From: Actinomycetota bacterium
GTDB taxonomy: Bacteria; Actinomycetota; Coriobacteriia; Anaerosomatales; PHET01
Assembly: GCA_029265315.1 (NCBI GenBank)
Contig: JAJUJM010000002.1
Location: forward strand, 186,001-250,000
DNA length: 64,000 bases
Direction of reading: 5' to 3'
A program made the translations under genes and the position numbers. The notes beneath the pieces were generated by a model. That model was not told the DNA's origin. It searched no databases and worked only from the letters and a program-made list of their open reading frames with translations. Below are positions 10,193 to 19,533 of this stretch, piece by piece (the stretch's first letter is position 1; each line of letters opens with the position of its first letter).

Positions 10193-11251
10193 CTACCGCC
10201 CGTTGTCGAGCGCGTCGATGCGCGCTTCATCGAGCCCGTGGATGAAGCGGAGCAGGAGCTCTCCGGTCGTGCGCATGGGCCGCACCTGAAGGCGGTCTGC
10301 CGTATCGCGCACGGTGTGGTAGTTGGGGTCCTTCTGCCACTGAAGCCACACCGCGGGGATGCCTCGCAGTTCATAGGGCTCGTGGTCACTCCATCCGGTG
10401 CGGCCCCGGTCCTTCAGGAAACTCAGGCCCACCCCGTCGGCGCGGGCGTCCAGGAGCAGCATCCTTCGCAGGGACTGCGGTCCTCGCTCCATGGTACGGA
10501 CGTGGAACTGCGATCCGACACCCACCATGTCGATTGAGACGGCGCCCACCAAGCGCGCCCTCTCGTCGTCCGAGAGCCCCTTGGCATGGTGACGCGAACC
10601 GAGGTGGTGGCTGTCAACGCCTTGCGGAAGGAACTCCTCGCAGCCCCAGAAGACGAGCTCCACGTCGACGGGAGGCGGGTGGTTGACCAGTATGCGCGCC
10701 AATTCCAACAGCAGACCGCAGCCCGAGGCGTTGTCGTTGGCCCCGGGCGAAGGCGGCTTGGAATCAAGGTGCGCGCCGAGCAGAAGCCTTCGTGTGCCGT
10801 CCCGGCCCGGAGCCAGGGCGATGACGTTCACGCTGCTCAGGCCGTTCGGTAAAGCGAACTCCTGGGTCTGCGGCGTGTAACCGAGCTGCCTGAGGCGCGC
10901 CGTGACGTACTGGGCCGCCTGGCGCTCGGCCACGCTGCCGCCGGGACGTGGCCCGAACGCCGCGATGGCGCCTGCGTGCCGGATCGCCGCGGCGGGGTCG
11001 AAGCCGTAGCCGGCCGGATCAGCCTTCAGTGGGGCCGGAAGGTCCAGCGGCGAAGTGGTGGCCGAGTCGTCCGCGGCTTCGACGACATGCCCCTCAGGCG
11101 ACGGCGCCGTGACAGCCGACGCTGCCGAGGGCAACACCGCCCGGTACTCCGTGTACTCGTTGTACGCAGGAGTACACGAGACGCACATCGCGAGTGCGAC
11201 ACAGAACAGCACCACGAGCGTGGTTCGCGCGAGCACGGCACGAAGCGTCAC
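10193..11251 (-). CDS. M28-family metallopeptidase, probable lipoprotein
   Basis: A 352-residue zinc aminopeptidase-like protein. Residues 8-26 form a hydrophobic signal ending in M-C-V-S-C, so it is probably lipid-anchored at Cys23 or Cys26. A low-complexity linker (about 27-75) precedes the catalytic domain. Its metal-site motifs appear in order: GAHLDS, GANDNASG, WGCEE, SIDMVG and a final NYHT. All M28 zinc ligands and the catalytic Glu seem present, so it should be active outside the membrane on peptides or amino acids. The ATG overlaps the stop of the upstream M48-like gene (ATGA), so the two are co-transcribed. Confidence 0.88.
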   Translation of the reverse strand: MTLRAVLARTTLVVLFCVALAMCVSCTPAYNEYTEYRAVLPSAASAVTAPSPEGHVVEAADDSATTSPLDLPAPLKADPAGYGFDPAAAIRHAGAIAAFGPRPGGSVAERQAAQYVTARLRQLGYTPQTQEFALPNGLSSVNVIALAPGRDGTRRLLLGAHLDSKPPSPGANDNASGCGLLLELARILVNHPPPVDVELVFWGCEEFLPQGVDSHHLGSRHHAKGLSDDERARLVGAVSIDMVGVGSQFHVRTMERGPQSLRRMLLLDARADGVGLSFLKDRGRTGWSDHEPYELRGIPAVWLQWQKDPNYHTVRDTADRLQVRPMRTTGELLLRFIHGLDEARIDALDNGR

Positions 11252-12387
11252 GGTTCGCCCCCGCCGTGAACCTTCTCCGCACGCGGGGCTGGGGGCGGGA
11301 CGCGCGTCGCCGCGCCCGATTCCGGCACGTCCTCCGGCACCCAGCCTTCGACGCCAAGCACTTCACGCAAGCGCGCGACGCGGTGCCATTCAGGGTCGGT
11401 CTCGTCGTCAGGAGTGTCACCGGTCCAACAGTAGAACAGGTCCCCCAACGACTGGTCGGCCGCGAGGATGTTGTTGTTGAGCCGAATCGCTCGCTCCAAC
11501 GCGGACAGCATGCTCGCCGGGTCCTTGAGCAGAAGCATCCCCTCAGCGTCTGCCTTCTCGGAAGCCACAAGGTGCGAGCGTTTCTGTGCGGCGGCCAGTA
11601 TCTCGCCGACCAGTATGAGCGGGAACAGGACCGGCAGGAATATCGCCGAAGCGGGCAAGGCCGTCTGGCGTTGCGCGAAGGGATCGGCCCGCCGCTCTTC
11701 AAGAGCACGGCGCATCATCGCGTCCTCTTCATCGAGCATCCTCACGCGATGTGCGCGGTACCACTGCAGCGGGGCGAGCAACGACGCCACCGCCGAGCTG
11801 ACCATCGTGTCACCCGAGGTCAAGCGTGCCACCAGGTTGGCGAAGACCGCGCGTTGCTCATCGACGGAGAATCGCGACATGAGCCCGGACGTCACACCGA
11901 GCACGGACCGGCGCCCCGGCGCCTTGAAGACGAACGCGTTGATGTTGGTGGTGTCGAGCAGGTAGAGCGCCGGCGCCACCGGCAAGCCCGCCGCGATGGT
12001 CATGTCCTTGAGCGCCATCTTCGTGTCGAGCGCATCCCCTTTGGCGACGAACGTCGCCCCGAGCCGCTTGATGAGCCAGCGCTCACTGCGCAGAAGCGCC
12101 CACGCCTCGTACGCGATCGCCAGGACCAGCCCGATCACGACGGGCCGCCACGGACCGTCTGCGAACGTCCAGTGACCGAACGCCCGGACCGGACTCGGGC
12201 TGCCGTCATCGGTGTACAGGTGGAGCGTGGCGACGCCGAGGGCAGCGATGAACACTGACACGAACGCGGCGAATACGGTCGCGAACAGCGTCAGGTAGAG
12301 CAGCAGCCTGAACCGGTTCCGGTCGATGCGGTCCCACAGCGGCTCCCGGCGCTTCGGGTCGGGGCGTCCGGCGTCCGGCGTGGGCAT
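11248..12387 (-). CDS. M48-like membrane protein lacking the HExxH motif
   Basis: A 379-residue protein with two N-terminal membrane segments (about 27-50 and 85-105), then an M48-type domain: GLPVAPALYLLDTTNINAF, GVTSGLMSRFSVDEQRAVFANLV, another hydrophobic segment (about 240-265), and SEKADAEGMLLLKDP. In active M48 peptidases the segment after DEQRAV would read AHExxH. Here it is A-N-L-V-A-R, so both zinc histidines and the catalytic Glu are gone, although the distal E-x-x-AD ligand region survives. It is probably a pseudo-peptidase acting in binding or assembly. Coupled by a 4-bp overlap to the M28 gene. Confidence 0.8.
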   Translation of the reverse strand: MPTPDAGRPDPKRREPLWDRIDRNRFRLLLYLTLFATVFAAFVSVFIAALGVATLHLYTDDGSPSPVRAFGHWTFADGPWRPVVIGLVLAIAYEAWALLRSERWLIKRLGATFVAKGDALDTKMALKDMTIAAGLPVAPALYLLDTTNINAFVFKAPGRRSVLGVTSGLMSRFSVDEQRAVFANLVARLTSGDTMVSSAVASLLAPLQWYRAHRVRMLDEEDAMMRRALEERRADPFAQRQTALPASAIFLPVLFPLILVGEILAAAQKRSHLVASEKADAEGMLLLKDPASMLSALERAIRLNNNILAADQSLGDLFYCWTGDTPDDETDPEWHRVARLREVLGVEGWVPEDVPESGAATRVPPPAPRAEKVHGGGEP

Positions 12388-12415
12388 GTCTGCGTAGACC
12401 CCGTCCGTCGCTCTC

Positions 12416-12766
12416 TCAGGAGAACCGTGACTCGAGCTCGCGCGCCAGGTCGTGGGGAGTGAGCCCCCAGCGCTGCATGACCACGAGCAGGTGGTAGACG
12501 AGGTCGGCTGCCTCGTAGCGCAACTGGTCGGGGTCGTTCGACTTCGCCGCCATGACGACCTCCGTCGCCTCCTCGCCGATCTTCTTCAGCAACTTGTCCT
12601 CGTGACCGGACAGGAGCGTCGCCGTGTAGCTGCCCTCGGGAAGGTCGATGCCGCGCTGGCGGATCGTCGCGAACAGCGATTCGAGCACAGGCCCGATCTC
12701 GGGCGTCACGCCGTATTCGAGCGCGTCTTCGACGCGGTCTTCGCCTGATGGGATGTAGTCAGCCAC
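12416..12766 (-). CDS. hisE: Phosphoribosyl-ATP pyrophosphatase
   Basis: Hydrolyses PR-ATP to PR-AMP in histidine synthesis. The 116-residue product has the all-alpha MazG/HisE fold motifs KKIGEEATEVVMAAK and YEAADLVYHLLVVM, whose acidic residues bind Mg2+. It starts with GTG; 12766 sits 9 bp after GGAGGA, whereas GTG 12775 (overlapping the hisI stop) lies directly against that site. Last gene of the his operon, kept separate from hisI rather than fused. Confidence 0.93.
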   Translation of the reverse strand: MADYIPSGEDRVEDALEYGVTPEIGPVLESLFATIRQRGIDLPEGSYTATLLSGHEDKLLKKIGEEATEVVMAAKSNDPDQLRYEAADLVYHLLVVMQRWGLTPHDLARELESRFS

Positions 12767-12771
12767 TCGTG

Positions 12772-13131
12772 TCACTCCTCCCCCGCGCACAGCGAACGGT
12801 AGAAGCACGTGCGCTCGCCGGTGTGACACGCCTTGCCCTCTCCGGCCTGGGTCACGATCACGAGCAGGCAGTCGGCGTCGCAGTCGTAACGTACGTCGTG
12901 CACGATCTGGACGTTGCCGGACTCCTCGCCCTTCATCCAGTACTTCTGCCGGCTGCGGCTCCAGAACCACGTCCGCTTGGTCTCACACGTCTTGGCGAGC
13001 GAGTCGGCGTTCATCCACGCGAGCATCAGCACGTCACCGGTCTCACGGTCCTGGACGATGGCGGGTATGAGGCCATCTGATGTGTAGGTGAGCTCCGGGA
13101 TGGTGAGCGCATCGAGTTCGCGGTCCGTCAT
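12772..13131 (-). CDS. hisI: Phosphoribosyl-AMP cyclohydrolase
   Basis: Opens the adenine ring of PR-AMP. The 119-residue product has the zinc and catalytic motifs [28 protein letters not shown], the D-x-D-x-D metal site (YDCDADCLL), and [10 protein letters not shown]. The ATG at 13131 follows GGAGGAAGACCTC. It is separated from hisF by a pseudogene and a 0.3-kb gap, so it may depend on read-through. Confidence 0.95.
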   Translation of the reverse strand: MTDRELDALTIPELTYTSDGLIPAIVQDRETGDVLMLAWMNADSLAKTCETKRTWFWSRSRQKYWMKGEESGNVQIVHDVRYDCDADCLLVIVTQAGEGKACHTGERTCFYRSLCAGEE

Positions 13132-13165
13132 GAGGTCTTCCTCCAGTTCGTCGTGAGAAGTGCAC

Positions 13166-13413
13166 TCACCGTACCACCACACGCTTCCGAGGACTCGCCC
13201 CGGTGGTGCTTGAGGGGCCTGCGAACTGATCGTGGTCCGCGCCCCGGGTCCCCCACTTGGCGAAGACGACTCCCGTTGACGAGAGCTTGTAGACGTGCTG
13301 GTGTCCCGCGTTGACGACGTAGAGGTCGTCCAACTGGTCGATGGTCACGCCCGAAGGAATGGAGAAGGGACACCAGCGCCACGAGAATCAAGCGCGCCGA
13401 CCTGTTTCCCATC
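13166..13413 (-). pseudogene. Remnant of a secreted NHL-repeat (beta-propeller) protein
   Basis: An ATG at 13413 begins a signal-peptide-like stretch (MGNRSARLILVALVSLLHSFG). Near 13350 the reading shifts one frame into [19 protein letters not shown], then [17 protein letters not shown] and DHDQFAGP, which is one NHL blade plus the start of the next. The gene ends at 13166 after only about 60 NHL-type residues. The best explanation is an internal deletion that joined a signal peptide out of frame to a fragment of a propeller, leaving debris between hisF and hisI. A full-length NHL protein is present at 42278-43588, but the two are not obviously the same gene. Confidence 0.65.
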
Positions 13414-13467
13414 GAGAAACCCCTCACGCGTGTTCGCCTACTCCCCATGCGCAAGCCTACCGCACGC

Positions 13468-14235
13468 CTACAGCCGCACCGCGATCCCCGCCGCGCGCAT
13501 GTGCTCTTTCACCTGCCTGACCGTGAAGGTCCCGAAGTGGAAGACGCTCGCGGCGAGCACCGCGTCGGCGTCGGCCTCGATGACGACCTCGGCGAAGTGG
13601 TCGAGGTCGCCGGCGCCGCCACTCGCGATCACCGGGACGTTCACCGCGCGCGTCACAGCGCGGGTGAGGTCGATGTCGTAGCCGTCCTTCGTGCCATCAC
13701 AGTCCATGCTCGTGAGCAGGATCTCGCCGCTGCCCAGCCGTTCGGCCTCAGCAGCCCAGCGCACCGCGTCGAGCTCAGTGTTGATGCGTCCGCCGTTGAT
13801 GAAGACCTCCCAGCGCGCGGGCGAGGAGCCGGGCACGCGACGGGCGTCAATGGCGGTGACGATGCACTGCGCTCCGTAGATGCGGCTCGTCTCGGTGATG
13901 AGCTCCGGTGAGCGCACGGCCGCCGAATTGAGCGAGACCTTGTCAGCGCCCGCCTTCAGCATGGCCCGGATGTCGGCGGCGGAGCGCATCCCGCCACCGA
14001 CCGTGTACGGGATGAAGCACTCCTCAGCGGTGCGCGCGGCGACATCGAGCATGCTCGGACGCTCCTCATGGCTCGCGGTGATGTCGAGGAACACGACCTC
14101 ATCGGCGCCGGCCTTGTCGTAGACCGCCGCCATCTCGACCGGGTCACCCGCGTCACGCAGGTTCACGAAGTTGACACCCTTGACGACGCGGCCCTCGTGA
14201 ACGTCGAGGCATGGTATCACGCGCTTCATCAGCAT
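13468..14235 (-). CDS. hisF: Imidazole glycerol phosphate synthase, cyclase subunit
   Basis: With HisH it makes IGP and AICAR from PRFAR. The 255-residue TIM barrel shows [19 protein letters not shown] with the catalytic Asp, the second catalytic Asp in [13 protein letters not shown], and phosphate sites GGGM and ASGGAG. The first of two close in-frame ATGs (14235) lies 3 bp after the hisA stop and has AGGGGAG upstream. Confidence 0.97.
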   Translation of the reverse strand: MLMKRVIPCLDVHEGRVVKGVNFVNLRDAGDPVEMAAVYDKAGADEVVFLDITASHEERPSMLDVAARTAEECFIPYTVGGGMRSAADIRAMLKAGADKVSLNSAAVRSPELITETSRIYGAQCIVTAIDARRVPGSSPARWEVFINGGRINTELDAVRWAAEAERLGSGEILLTSMDCDGTKDGYDIDLTRAVTRAVNVPVIASGGAGDLDHFAEVVIEADADAVLAASVFHFGTFTVRQVKEHMRAAGIAVRL

Positions 14236-14238
14236 GCG

Positions 14239-14970
14239 CTAGTACTCCCCTCGCGCCGCGCGGATCGCGTGCTTGAGCTTGAACGCACCCTCATAGAGCG
14301 CCCGCCCGGTGATCGCGCCTTCGACGACGTCGGGGCCGAGCGCCGCGAGCTCGCGAAAGTCATCGAGCGTGGAGATGCCTCCGCTCGCGATGACCGGGAA
14401 GCCGGCTGTCTCGGCGATCTGTTCGTACGCGTCGACGTTAACGCCGGTCTGCATGCCGTCGCGAGAGATGTCGGTGTAGACGAGGTGGTGGATGCCCAGA
14501 TCGCGCAGCTCGGCGACGAGCTCCGCGGCAGGCGTGGCCGTGCCCTCGCGCCAGCCCTCGACCGCCACCATGCCGTCGCGTGCGTCGATACCGGCGACGA
14601 CGCGCTCGCCGAACCGCTCCACCGCTTCGCGCACGAACGCGGGGTCTGTGGCGAGCTTCGTGCCGAGCACCATGCGGCTCACGCCCACCGCCTCGAATCG
14701 CTCAAGCGTCTCGAGGGTGCGGATGCCGCCTCCCACCTGCACGGGGACGCCGACCTCGGCGACGATGCGCTCGATGACGGCGGTGTTGCCCGGCGCACCG
14801 TCGCGCGCACCGTCCAGGTCGACGACGTGGATCCATTCAGCCCCGGCCTCCGCGAACTCGCGGGCCTGCGCCAAGGGGTCCTCGTTGTAGACCGTCACAC
14901 GGTCGTAGTCGCCTTGAGCCAGCCGCACCGCACGCCCACCGAGCAGGTCGATGGCGGGAAACACGATCAT
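14239..14970 (-). CDS. hisA: Phosphoribosylformimino-AICAR phosphate isomerase
   Basis: Amadori isomerase converting ProFAR to PRFAR. The 243-residue TIM barrel shows FPAIDLLGGRAVRL with the catalytic Asp, VGGGIR, YTDISRDGMQTG with the second Asp, and ASGGIST. The ATG overlaps the hisH stop (ATGA). It is specific to the His branch here because the trp operon has its own trpF; a dual PriA role is therefore unlikely, though PriA is common in actinobacteria. Confidence 0.95.
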   Translation of the reverse strand: MIVFPAIDLLGGRAVRLAQGDYDRVTVYNEDPLAQAREFAEAGAEWIHVVDLDGARDGAPGNTAVIERIVAEVGVPVQVGGGIRTLETLERFEAVGVSRMVLGTKLATDPAFVREAVERFGERVVAGIDARDGMVAVEGWREGTATPAAELVAELRDLGIHHLVYTDISRDGMQTGVNVDAYEQIAETAGFPVIASGGISTLDDFRELAALGPDVVEGAITGRALYEGAFKLKHAIRAARGEY

Positions 14971-15590
14971 GCCTGGGCTCCTTCCACGATCTGGCCGAAG
15001 TTGGCGAGGAGCTTCATGCCCATCATCGAGGACTTCTCGGGATGGAACTGCACGGCGAACGCGTTCGGCCCGGCCTGCACAGCGGAGGCGAAGCGGACAC
15101 CGTACTCGGTCGAGCCCACGATCACACTCTCGTCAACCGGAACGAGCCGGTAGCTGTGAACGAAGTAGAACGCGGTCGACTCGGGGATGCCTGCGAAAAG
15201 GCGGCTCTCCCGCGGGTACTCGACCGTGTTCCAGCCGATGTGCGGCACCTTCACACCAGCTGGCAGGCGCTCGCAGGTGCCCGACACGATGCCGAGGCCC
15301 TCCCACTCGCCGTCCTCCAGGCCCACGTCGGCGAGAAGCTGCAGGCCAAGGCAGATCCCGAGGAACGGCACGCCCTCTCGAACGCGCCGCACGATGACCT
15401 CCTCGCACCCGCTCTCGCGCAGGTTCGCCGCCGCATCACGGAACGCCCCGACCCCCGGTAGCACGATGCCGTCGGCGCACTCGACGTCGGCCGGGTCGTC
15501 GGTCACGACGACGCCTCTCACTCCCGCATGCTCGAAGCCCTTCTCCACGCTGCGCAGGTTGCCCATGCGATAGTCGACGATCGCGATCAT
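14967..15590 (-). CDS. hisH: Imidazole glycerol phosphate synthase, glutaminase subunit
   Basis: Class I glutamine amidotransferase delivering ammonia to HisF. The 207-residue product has IVDYRMGN, the PGVGAF oxyanion strand, the nucleophile in FLGICLGLQ, and the His/Glu dyad in FHPEKS. ATG 15590 begins M-I-A-I-V-D-Y and follows a CGAGGGGG site; upstream in-frame residues are not conserved. Confidence 0.96.
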   Translation of the reverse strand: MIAIVDYRMGNLRSVEKGFEHAGVRGVVVTDDPADVECADGIVLPGVGAFRDAAANLRESGCEEVIVRRVREGVPFLGICLGLQLLADVGLEDGEWEGLGIVSGTCERLPAGVKVPHIGWNTVEYPRESRLFAGIPESTAFYFVHSYRLVPVDESVIVGSTEYGVRFASAVQAGPNAFAVQFHPEKSSMMGMKLLANFGQIVEGAQA

Positions 15591-15639
15591 GACGCTGCCC
15601 CCTCGCACGTGCGTGCCACAGCGGACCGAGCGACCGCCA

Positions 15640-16233
15640 TCACAGCGACCCCTTCGTGGAGGGCACGCCACTGACCCGCGGGTCGATGGCCACCGCGGTC
15701 CGCACCGCGCGCGCGACCGCTTTGAACGCCGCCTCGATGATGTGGTGGCTGTTCTCGCCGGCGAAGGAGTGCACGTGCAGCGTGAGCCCGGCGCTCGTGG
15801 CGAACGCTATGAAGAACTCCTTGGCAAGCGTGGTGTCGAACGTCCCGATGACCTCGATGGGAAGCGCGACATCGTAGTGGAGCTGCCCGCGCCCGGAGAC
15901 ATCGACCGCGGCCATCACGAGCGCCTCGTCCATGGGCACGACCGCGTCACCGAACCGCGTGATGCCCGCCTTGTCACCCAACGCCTCCTTGAGCGCGGCG
16001 CCGAGCACGATCCCGACGTCTTCGACGGTGTGGTGCGCGTCGACGTCGATGTCACCTGTCGCGCACACATCCAGGTCGAACGTCGCGTGCCGACCGAACG
16101 CATCGAGCATGTGGTCGAAGAAGGGCACGCCGGTCTGGACCGATGTCGTGCCCGATCCGTCGAGCTCGAGCTCGAGCACTATCTCGGTCTCGCCGGTCGT
16201 GCGCGTCACGCGTGCCGTGCGGCCCATCGTCAT
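15640..16233 (-). CDS. hisB: Imidazoleglycerol-phosphate dehydratase
   Basis: Mn-dependent dehydratase acting on IGP. The 197-residue monofunctional enzyme has the duplicated metal motifs FFDHMLD...DAHHTVED and HSFAGENSHHIIEAAFKA, and the C-terminal RVSGVPSTKG. Start candidates are ATG 16233 and 16227; the GGGGGG site suits either. The histidinol-phosphatase domain found in enterobacterial HisB is absent, and no separate histidinol phosphatase gene is visible in the window. Confidence 0.96.
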   Translation of the reverse strand: MTMGRTARVTRTTGETEIVLELELDGSGTTSVQTGVPFFDHMLDAFGRHATFDLDVCATGDIDVDAHHTVEDVGIVLGAALKEALGDKAGITRFGDAVVPMDEALVMAAVDVSGRGQLHYDVALPIEVIGTFDTTLAKEFFIAFATSAGLTLHVHSFAGENSHHIIEAAFKAVARAVRTAVAIDPRVSGVPSTKGSL

Positions 16234-16243
16234 CCCCCCGTTC

Positions 16244-17365
16244 TCATCCATCGTGCCAGGTCGCGGTGGCCCTCTCGCCGAAGTGCTCAGAAGCGCGACG
16301 CGTCGTGAGCACCTCGTCGACCGCCTCCAGGAAGCGCGTGTTCTCCTCAGGCGTGCCCACCGTGACCCGCAAGCAGTCTCTGAGTCCCGGCGAGCGCGAG
16401 AAGTCGCGGACGAGCACCGAGTGGTTGTGCAGCAGGTCACGCCACAGCGCACTCGCGTGCTCCACGCGGAAGAGCACGAAGTTCGCCTCGCTCGGGAAGA
16501 CCTCGACGCCGTGCAGCATGTCGAGGCCGTGCGTGAGCTGGTCGCGCCCCCGGATGATCTCGCTGATCGACTGCTCGAAGGCCACCCTCTCGCGGAACAC
16601 CGTGGCCGCCACCCACTGAGAGAACGCGTTGACCGAGTACGGCTGGCGCACCTTCATGAGCTCGCGCACCACGTCCGCGTGCCCGAACAGGTAGCCCACG
16701 CGCAGACCCGACAGCGAGAACGCTTTGGAGAACGTACGCAACAACACGAGGTTCGGGTGGCGCGCCATGTGTGGGCGCATCGTGTGTCGACTGAACTCGA
16801 AGTATGCCTCGTCGACGAGCACGATGGCGTCAGTGGCGTTGAGCAGGTCGATCAGGAACCCCTCATCGGTGAGGTTGCCGGTGGGGTTGTTGGGGTTGGC
16901 GAGCATGACGATGTCGATGTCCCCCCGCCCGACGCGCTCGAGCACGGCCTCCTCGTCGACGCTGAAGTCGTCTCTTCTCGGCACGCGCACGACCTCGGTC
17001 CCGGTGACGGCGGCGTCGATCCCGTACATCGAGAACGTGGGCGGCGCGTCGAGCAGCTTGCGACCCGGCCCGCCCCACGCGAGCAGCAGGTCGAAGATGA
17101 GCTCATCACCGCCATTGCCCACGAGCACGTTCTCCGGCTCGAGCCCGTTGGCCTCGGCGAGGAGCTTGCGCAGCTCGGTCGCCGTGGGGTCCGGATAGCG
17201 GTTGAACCGGAACTCGGAGAGGCGTTGCGAGAGCTTCGCCACGATCTCGCCCGGCAGGTTCAGCGGGTGCTCGTTACTCGCGAGCACGACGTCAGCCCGG
17301 ACATCCTTCGCGTCGTACGGGATCAGCCCATCGAGTTCAGGCCGCGGCTCACGGAAGCGGTTCAC
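16244..17365 (-). CDS. hisC: Histidinol-phosphate aminotransferase
   Basis: PLP enzyme making histidinol phosphate. The 373-residue fold-type I sequence contains LASNEHPLNLP, YPDPTATELRKLLA, GNGGDELI, ANPNNPTG, the PLP lysine in RTFSKAFSLSGLRVGY and the carboxylate-binding Arg in LRVTVGTPEEN. GTG start with GAGGAG upstream, overlapping the hisD stop. Confidence 0.95.
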   Translation of the reverse strand: MNRFREPRPELDGLIPYDAKDVRADVVLASNEHPLNLPGEIVAKLSQRLSEFRFNRYPDPTATELRKLLAEANGLEPENVLVGNGGDELIFDLLLAWGGPGRKLLDAPPTFSMYGIDAAVTGTEVVRVPRRDDFSVDEEAVLERVGRGDIDIVMLANPNNPTGNLTDEGFLIDLLNATDAIVLVDEAYFEFSRHTMRPHMARHPNLVLLRTFSKAFSLSGLRVGYLFGHADVVRELMKVRQPYSVNAFSQWVAATVFRERVAFEQSISEIIRGRDQLTHGLDMLHGVEVFPSEANFVLFRVEHASALWRDLLHNHSVLVRDFSRSPGLRDCLRVTVGTPEENTRFLEAVDEVLTTRRASEHFGERATATWHDG

Positions 17366-18711
17366 GGGCGCTCCTCAGCGTCAGGGGCAGGCCCGGCGTC
17401 ATCGAAGTCGCCCGCACGCTCGGCCTCGATCGCGTCCATGCGCAGCGATACCGCACGCGCGTGTGCCCACAGGCCCTCCTTCTCGGCAAGCTCGATCACC
17501 GTAGGCCCGTCGAGCTCGAGCGCATCGTAGCTGTACGACAGCACGCTCGACTTCTTGACGAAGTCGTCCACGGACAGCGGGCTCGAGACGCGCGCGGTGC
17601 CCCCGGTGGGCAGTACATGATTCGGTCCGGCCACGTAGTCGCCCACGCTCTCGCACGTCCAGTGGCCCAGGAAGATGGCGCCCGCGTTGTTGATGCTGCC
17701 GAGCAGGTCGAACGCATCAGCGCACTGTATCTCGAGGTGCTCGGGTGCGATGAGGTCGACCGCATCGAGTGCCGCCACGATGTCGGGGCACACGATCGCG
17801 ACGCCGTTGTCCACGAGCGAACGCTCGGTGATGTCGCCGCGCGGAGACTCGGCGACGAGCAGCTGAAGCGCCTCCTCGACGAGGTCCGGCAGCTCAGGGT
17901 CGGTCGTCACGAGGTAGGTCGCGGCGCGCGGGTCGTGTTCGGCCTGGGCCATGAGGTCGATCGCGACGAACGCGGGTATCGCCGTCTCGTCGGCGAGTAC
18001 GAGCACCTCGGACGGACCGGCGAGCATGTCGATGCCGACGTCTCCCATCACGAGCTTCTTGGCCGCGGTCACGTACGCGTTGCCCGGCCCCGTGACCTTG
18101 TCGACGCGCGGGATGGTCTCGGTACCGTAGGCGAGGGCCGCCACCGCTTGGGCGCCGCCCACCGTGTAGATCTCGGTGACACCGGCCTCTGCGGCCGCCG
18201 CGAGCGTGTAGGGGTTCACCGTGCCGTCGGCGGCCGGCGGCACGACCATCGCGATCTCACCCACGCCGGCCACCTGCGCGGGAATCGCGTTCATGAGCAC
18301 GCTCGACGGGTACTTGGCGCGCCCGCCGGGCACGTAGATGCCCACGCGCGCGAGCGGGGTCACCTTCTGGCCGAGGAAGACGCCGCCTTCCTGCGCTGTG
18401 AACCACGACTGTTGCACCTGACGGGTGTGGAACTCCTCGATGGCGACCGCGGCGACGGTGACCGCATCGAGGAACTCCGGCTCGCACAGCGCGATGGCAG
18501 CCTCGATCTCGGCCTCCGACACGCGGAAATCCGTGATGTCGCAACCATCGAGTTGCTTGGTGAGCTCCCGCAAGGCCGCGTCGCCGCGCATCTTCACGTC
18601 GTCAATGATGCGTGCCGCCACACCGATGATCTCGGCATCCACACCCCCGGAACGCGCCAGGTCAGCCTCGGTGAGGCGTTGTCCCGGCTCGAGCACGATT
18701 CGTCTGAGCAT
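17362..18711 (-). CDS. hisD: Histidinol dehydrogenase
   Basis: Zn-dependent, NAD-linked oxidation of histidinol to histidine in two steps. The 449-residue product shows [63 protein letters not shown] and [13 protein letters not shown], covering the Zn ligands and catalytic residues. ATG 18711 gives the usual family start; about 35 upstream residues that could be read in frame are unconserved. A 147-bp gap separates it from hisG. Confidence 0.95.
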   Translation of the reverse strand: MLRRIVLEPGQRLTEADLARSGGVDAEIIGVAARIIDDVKMRGDAALRELTKQLDGCDITDFRVSEAEIEAAIALCEPEFLDAVTVAAVAIEEFHTRQVQQSWFTAQEGGVFLGQKVTPLARVGIYVPGGRAKYPSSVLMNAIPAQVAGVGEIAMVVPPAADGTVNPYTLAAAAEAGVTEIYTVGGAQAVAALAYGTETIPRVDKVTGPGNAYVTAAKKLVMGDVGIDMLAGPSEVLVLADETAIPAFVAIDLMAQAEHDPRAATYLVTTDPELPDLVEEALQLLVAESPRGDITERSLVDNGVAIVCPDIVAALDAVDLIAPEHLEIQCADAFDLLGSINNAGAIFLGHWTCESVGDYVAGPNHVLPTGGTARVSSPLSVDDFVKKSSVLSYSYDALELDGPTVIELAEKEGLWAHARAVSLRMDAIEAERAGDFDDAGPAPDAEERP

Positions 18712-18858
18712 CCTTGTGACCTCATCTTCCCTTGTGGTCGTCAGTCGGGTCGTCAACGGCTCTGCGCCCCCTGCGCGGTCCTCCCGCGCAGATGCGGCCG
18801 AAGACCTGCCCGCGCACACGCGCTCGTGGACGCGCGTCGTTCCGTGTCCGTTGACGAC

Positions 18859-19533
18859 CTAACCCGATTCTACAGACGCCTCCGCCATCCGGTCGGCGAG
18901 CGCGACCACCCTCGGTTCCGTGCGCAACGCCGCCGGGTTCGCGATGAAGCGCGCGGTGGACGGCAACACGTCCTCGACGATCCGCAGGTTGTTCTCTCTG
19001 AGGGTCGTCCCTGTGGCGGTGATGTCCACTATCACGTCAGCGATGCCGATGAGCGGCGCCAGTTCGATGTTCCCGTACAGCTTCACGACCTCGACCTGGA
19101 TGCCCTTCCCGGCGAAGTGCGCCTCGGCGATACGCGGGTACTTCGTGGCGACGCGGACCACCCCCAGGTGCCGGTAGCGCTCGGCCAGGTCGGGAGCGTC
19201 CTCGCGCTCCGCGACGACGAACCTACACGCGCCGAAGCCGAGATCGACGAGCTCCACGACGTCGAGTGCGGCCTCGACGAGCACGTCGCGCCCGGCTATT
19301 CCGCAGTCAGCCGCACCGTAGGCCACGTAGACCGGCACGTCACTCGGCTTGGCGATGACGAACTCCACGTCGTGCGTCGCGATGATCAACTGTCGTCCCG
19401 GGTCGGACAACCCGGCGACATCGAGACCGGAGGCCCTGAGAGCATCCACCGAACCGGCGAACAGCGCTCCCTTCGGCACGGCGATACGCAGCGGACGCGT
19501 TCCGCCAGCGGCAGCACGAGGTGTCGCGATCAC
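18859..19533 (-). CDS. hisG: ATP phosphoribosyltransferase, short form
   Basis: First committed step of histidine synthesis. At 224 residues it is the short HisG lacking the C-terminal regulatory domain, which requires HisZ. Motifs seen: LRIAVPKGALF, DCGIAGRDVLVE, RVATKYPRIAE, VEVVKLYGNIELAP and the PRPP site IVDITATGTTLRENNL. GTG start overlapping the hisZ stop (GTGA), in keeping with hetero-octamer assembly. Confidence 0.95.
   Translation of the reverse strand: MIATPRAAAGGTRPLRIAVPKGALFAGSVDALRASGLDVAGLSDPGRQLIIATHDVEFVIAKPSDVPVYVAYGAADCGIAGRDVLVEAALDVVELVDLGFGACRFVVAEREDAPDLAERYRHLGVVRVATKYPRIAEAHFAGKGIQVEVVKLYGNIELAPLIGIADVIVDITATGTTLRENNLRIVEDVLPSTARFIANPAALRTEPRVVALADRMAEASVESG

Noticed and set aside
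15640-16452. HisB with a long N-terminal extension (start at 16452), suggesting a bifunctional enzyme
   Set aside because: The extra 73 residues lie over hisC in another frame, are Arg/Ser-rich and have no phosphatase motifs; the family start is near 16233.
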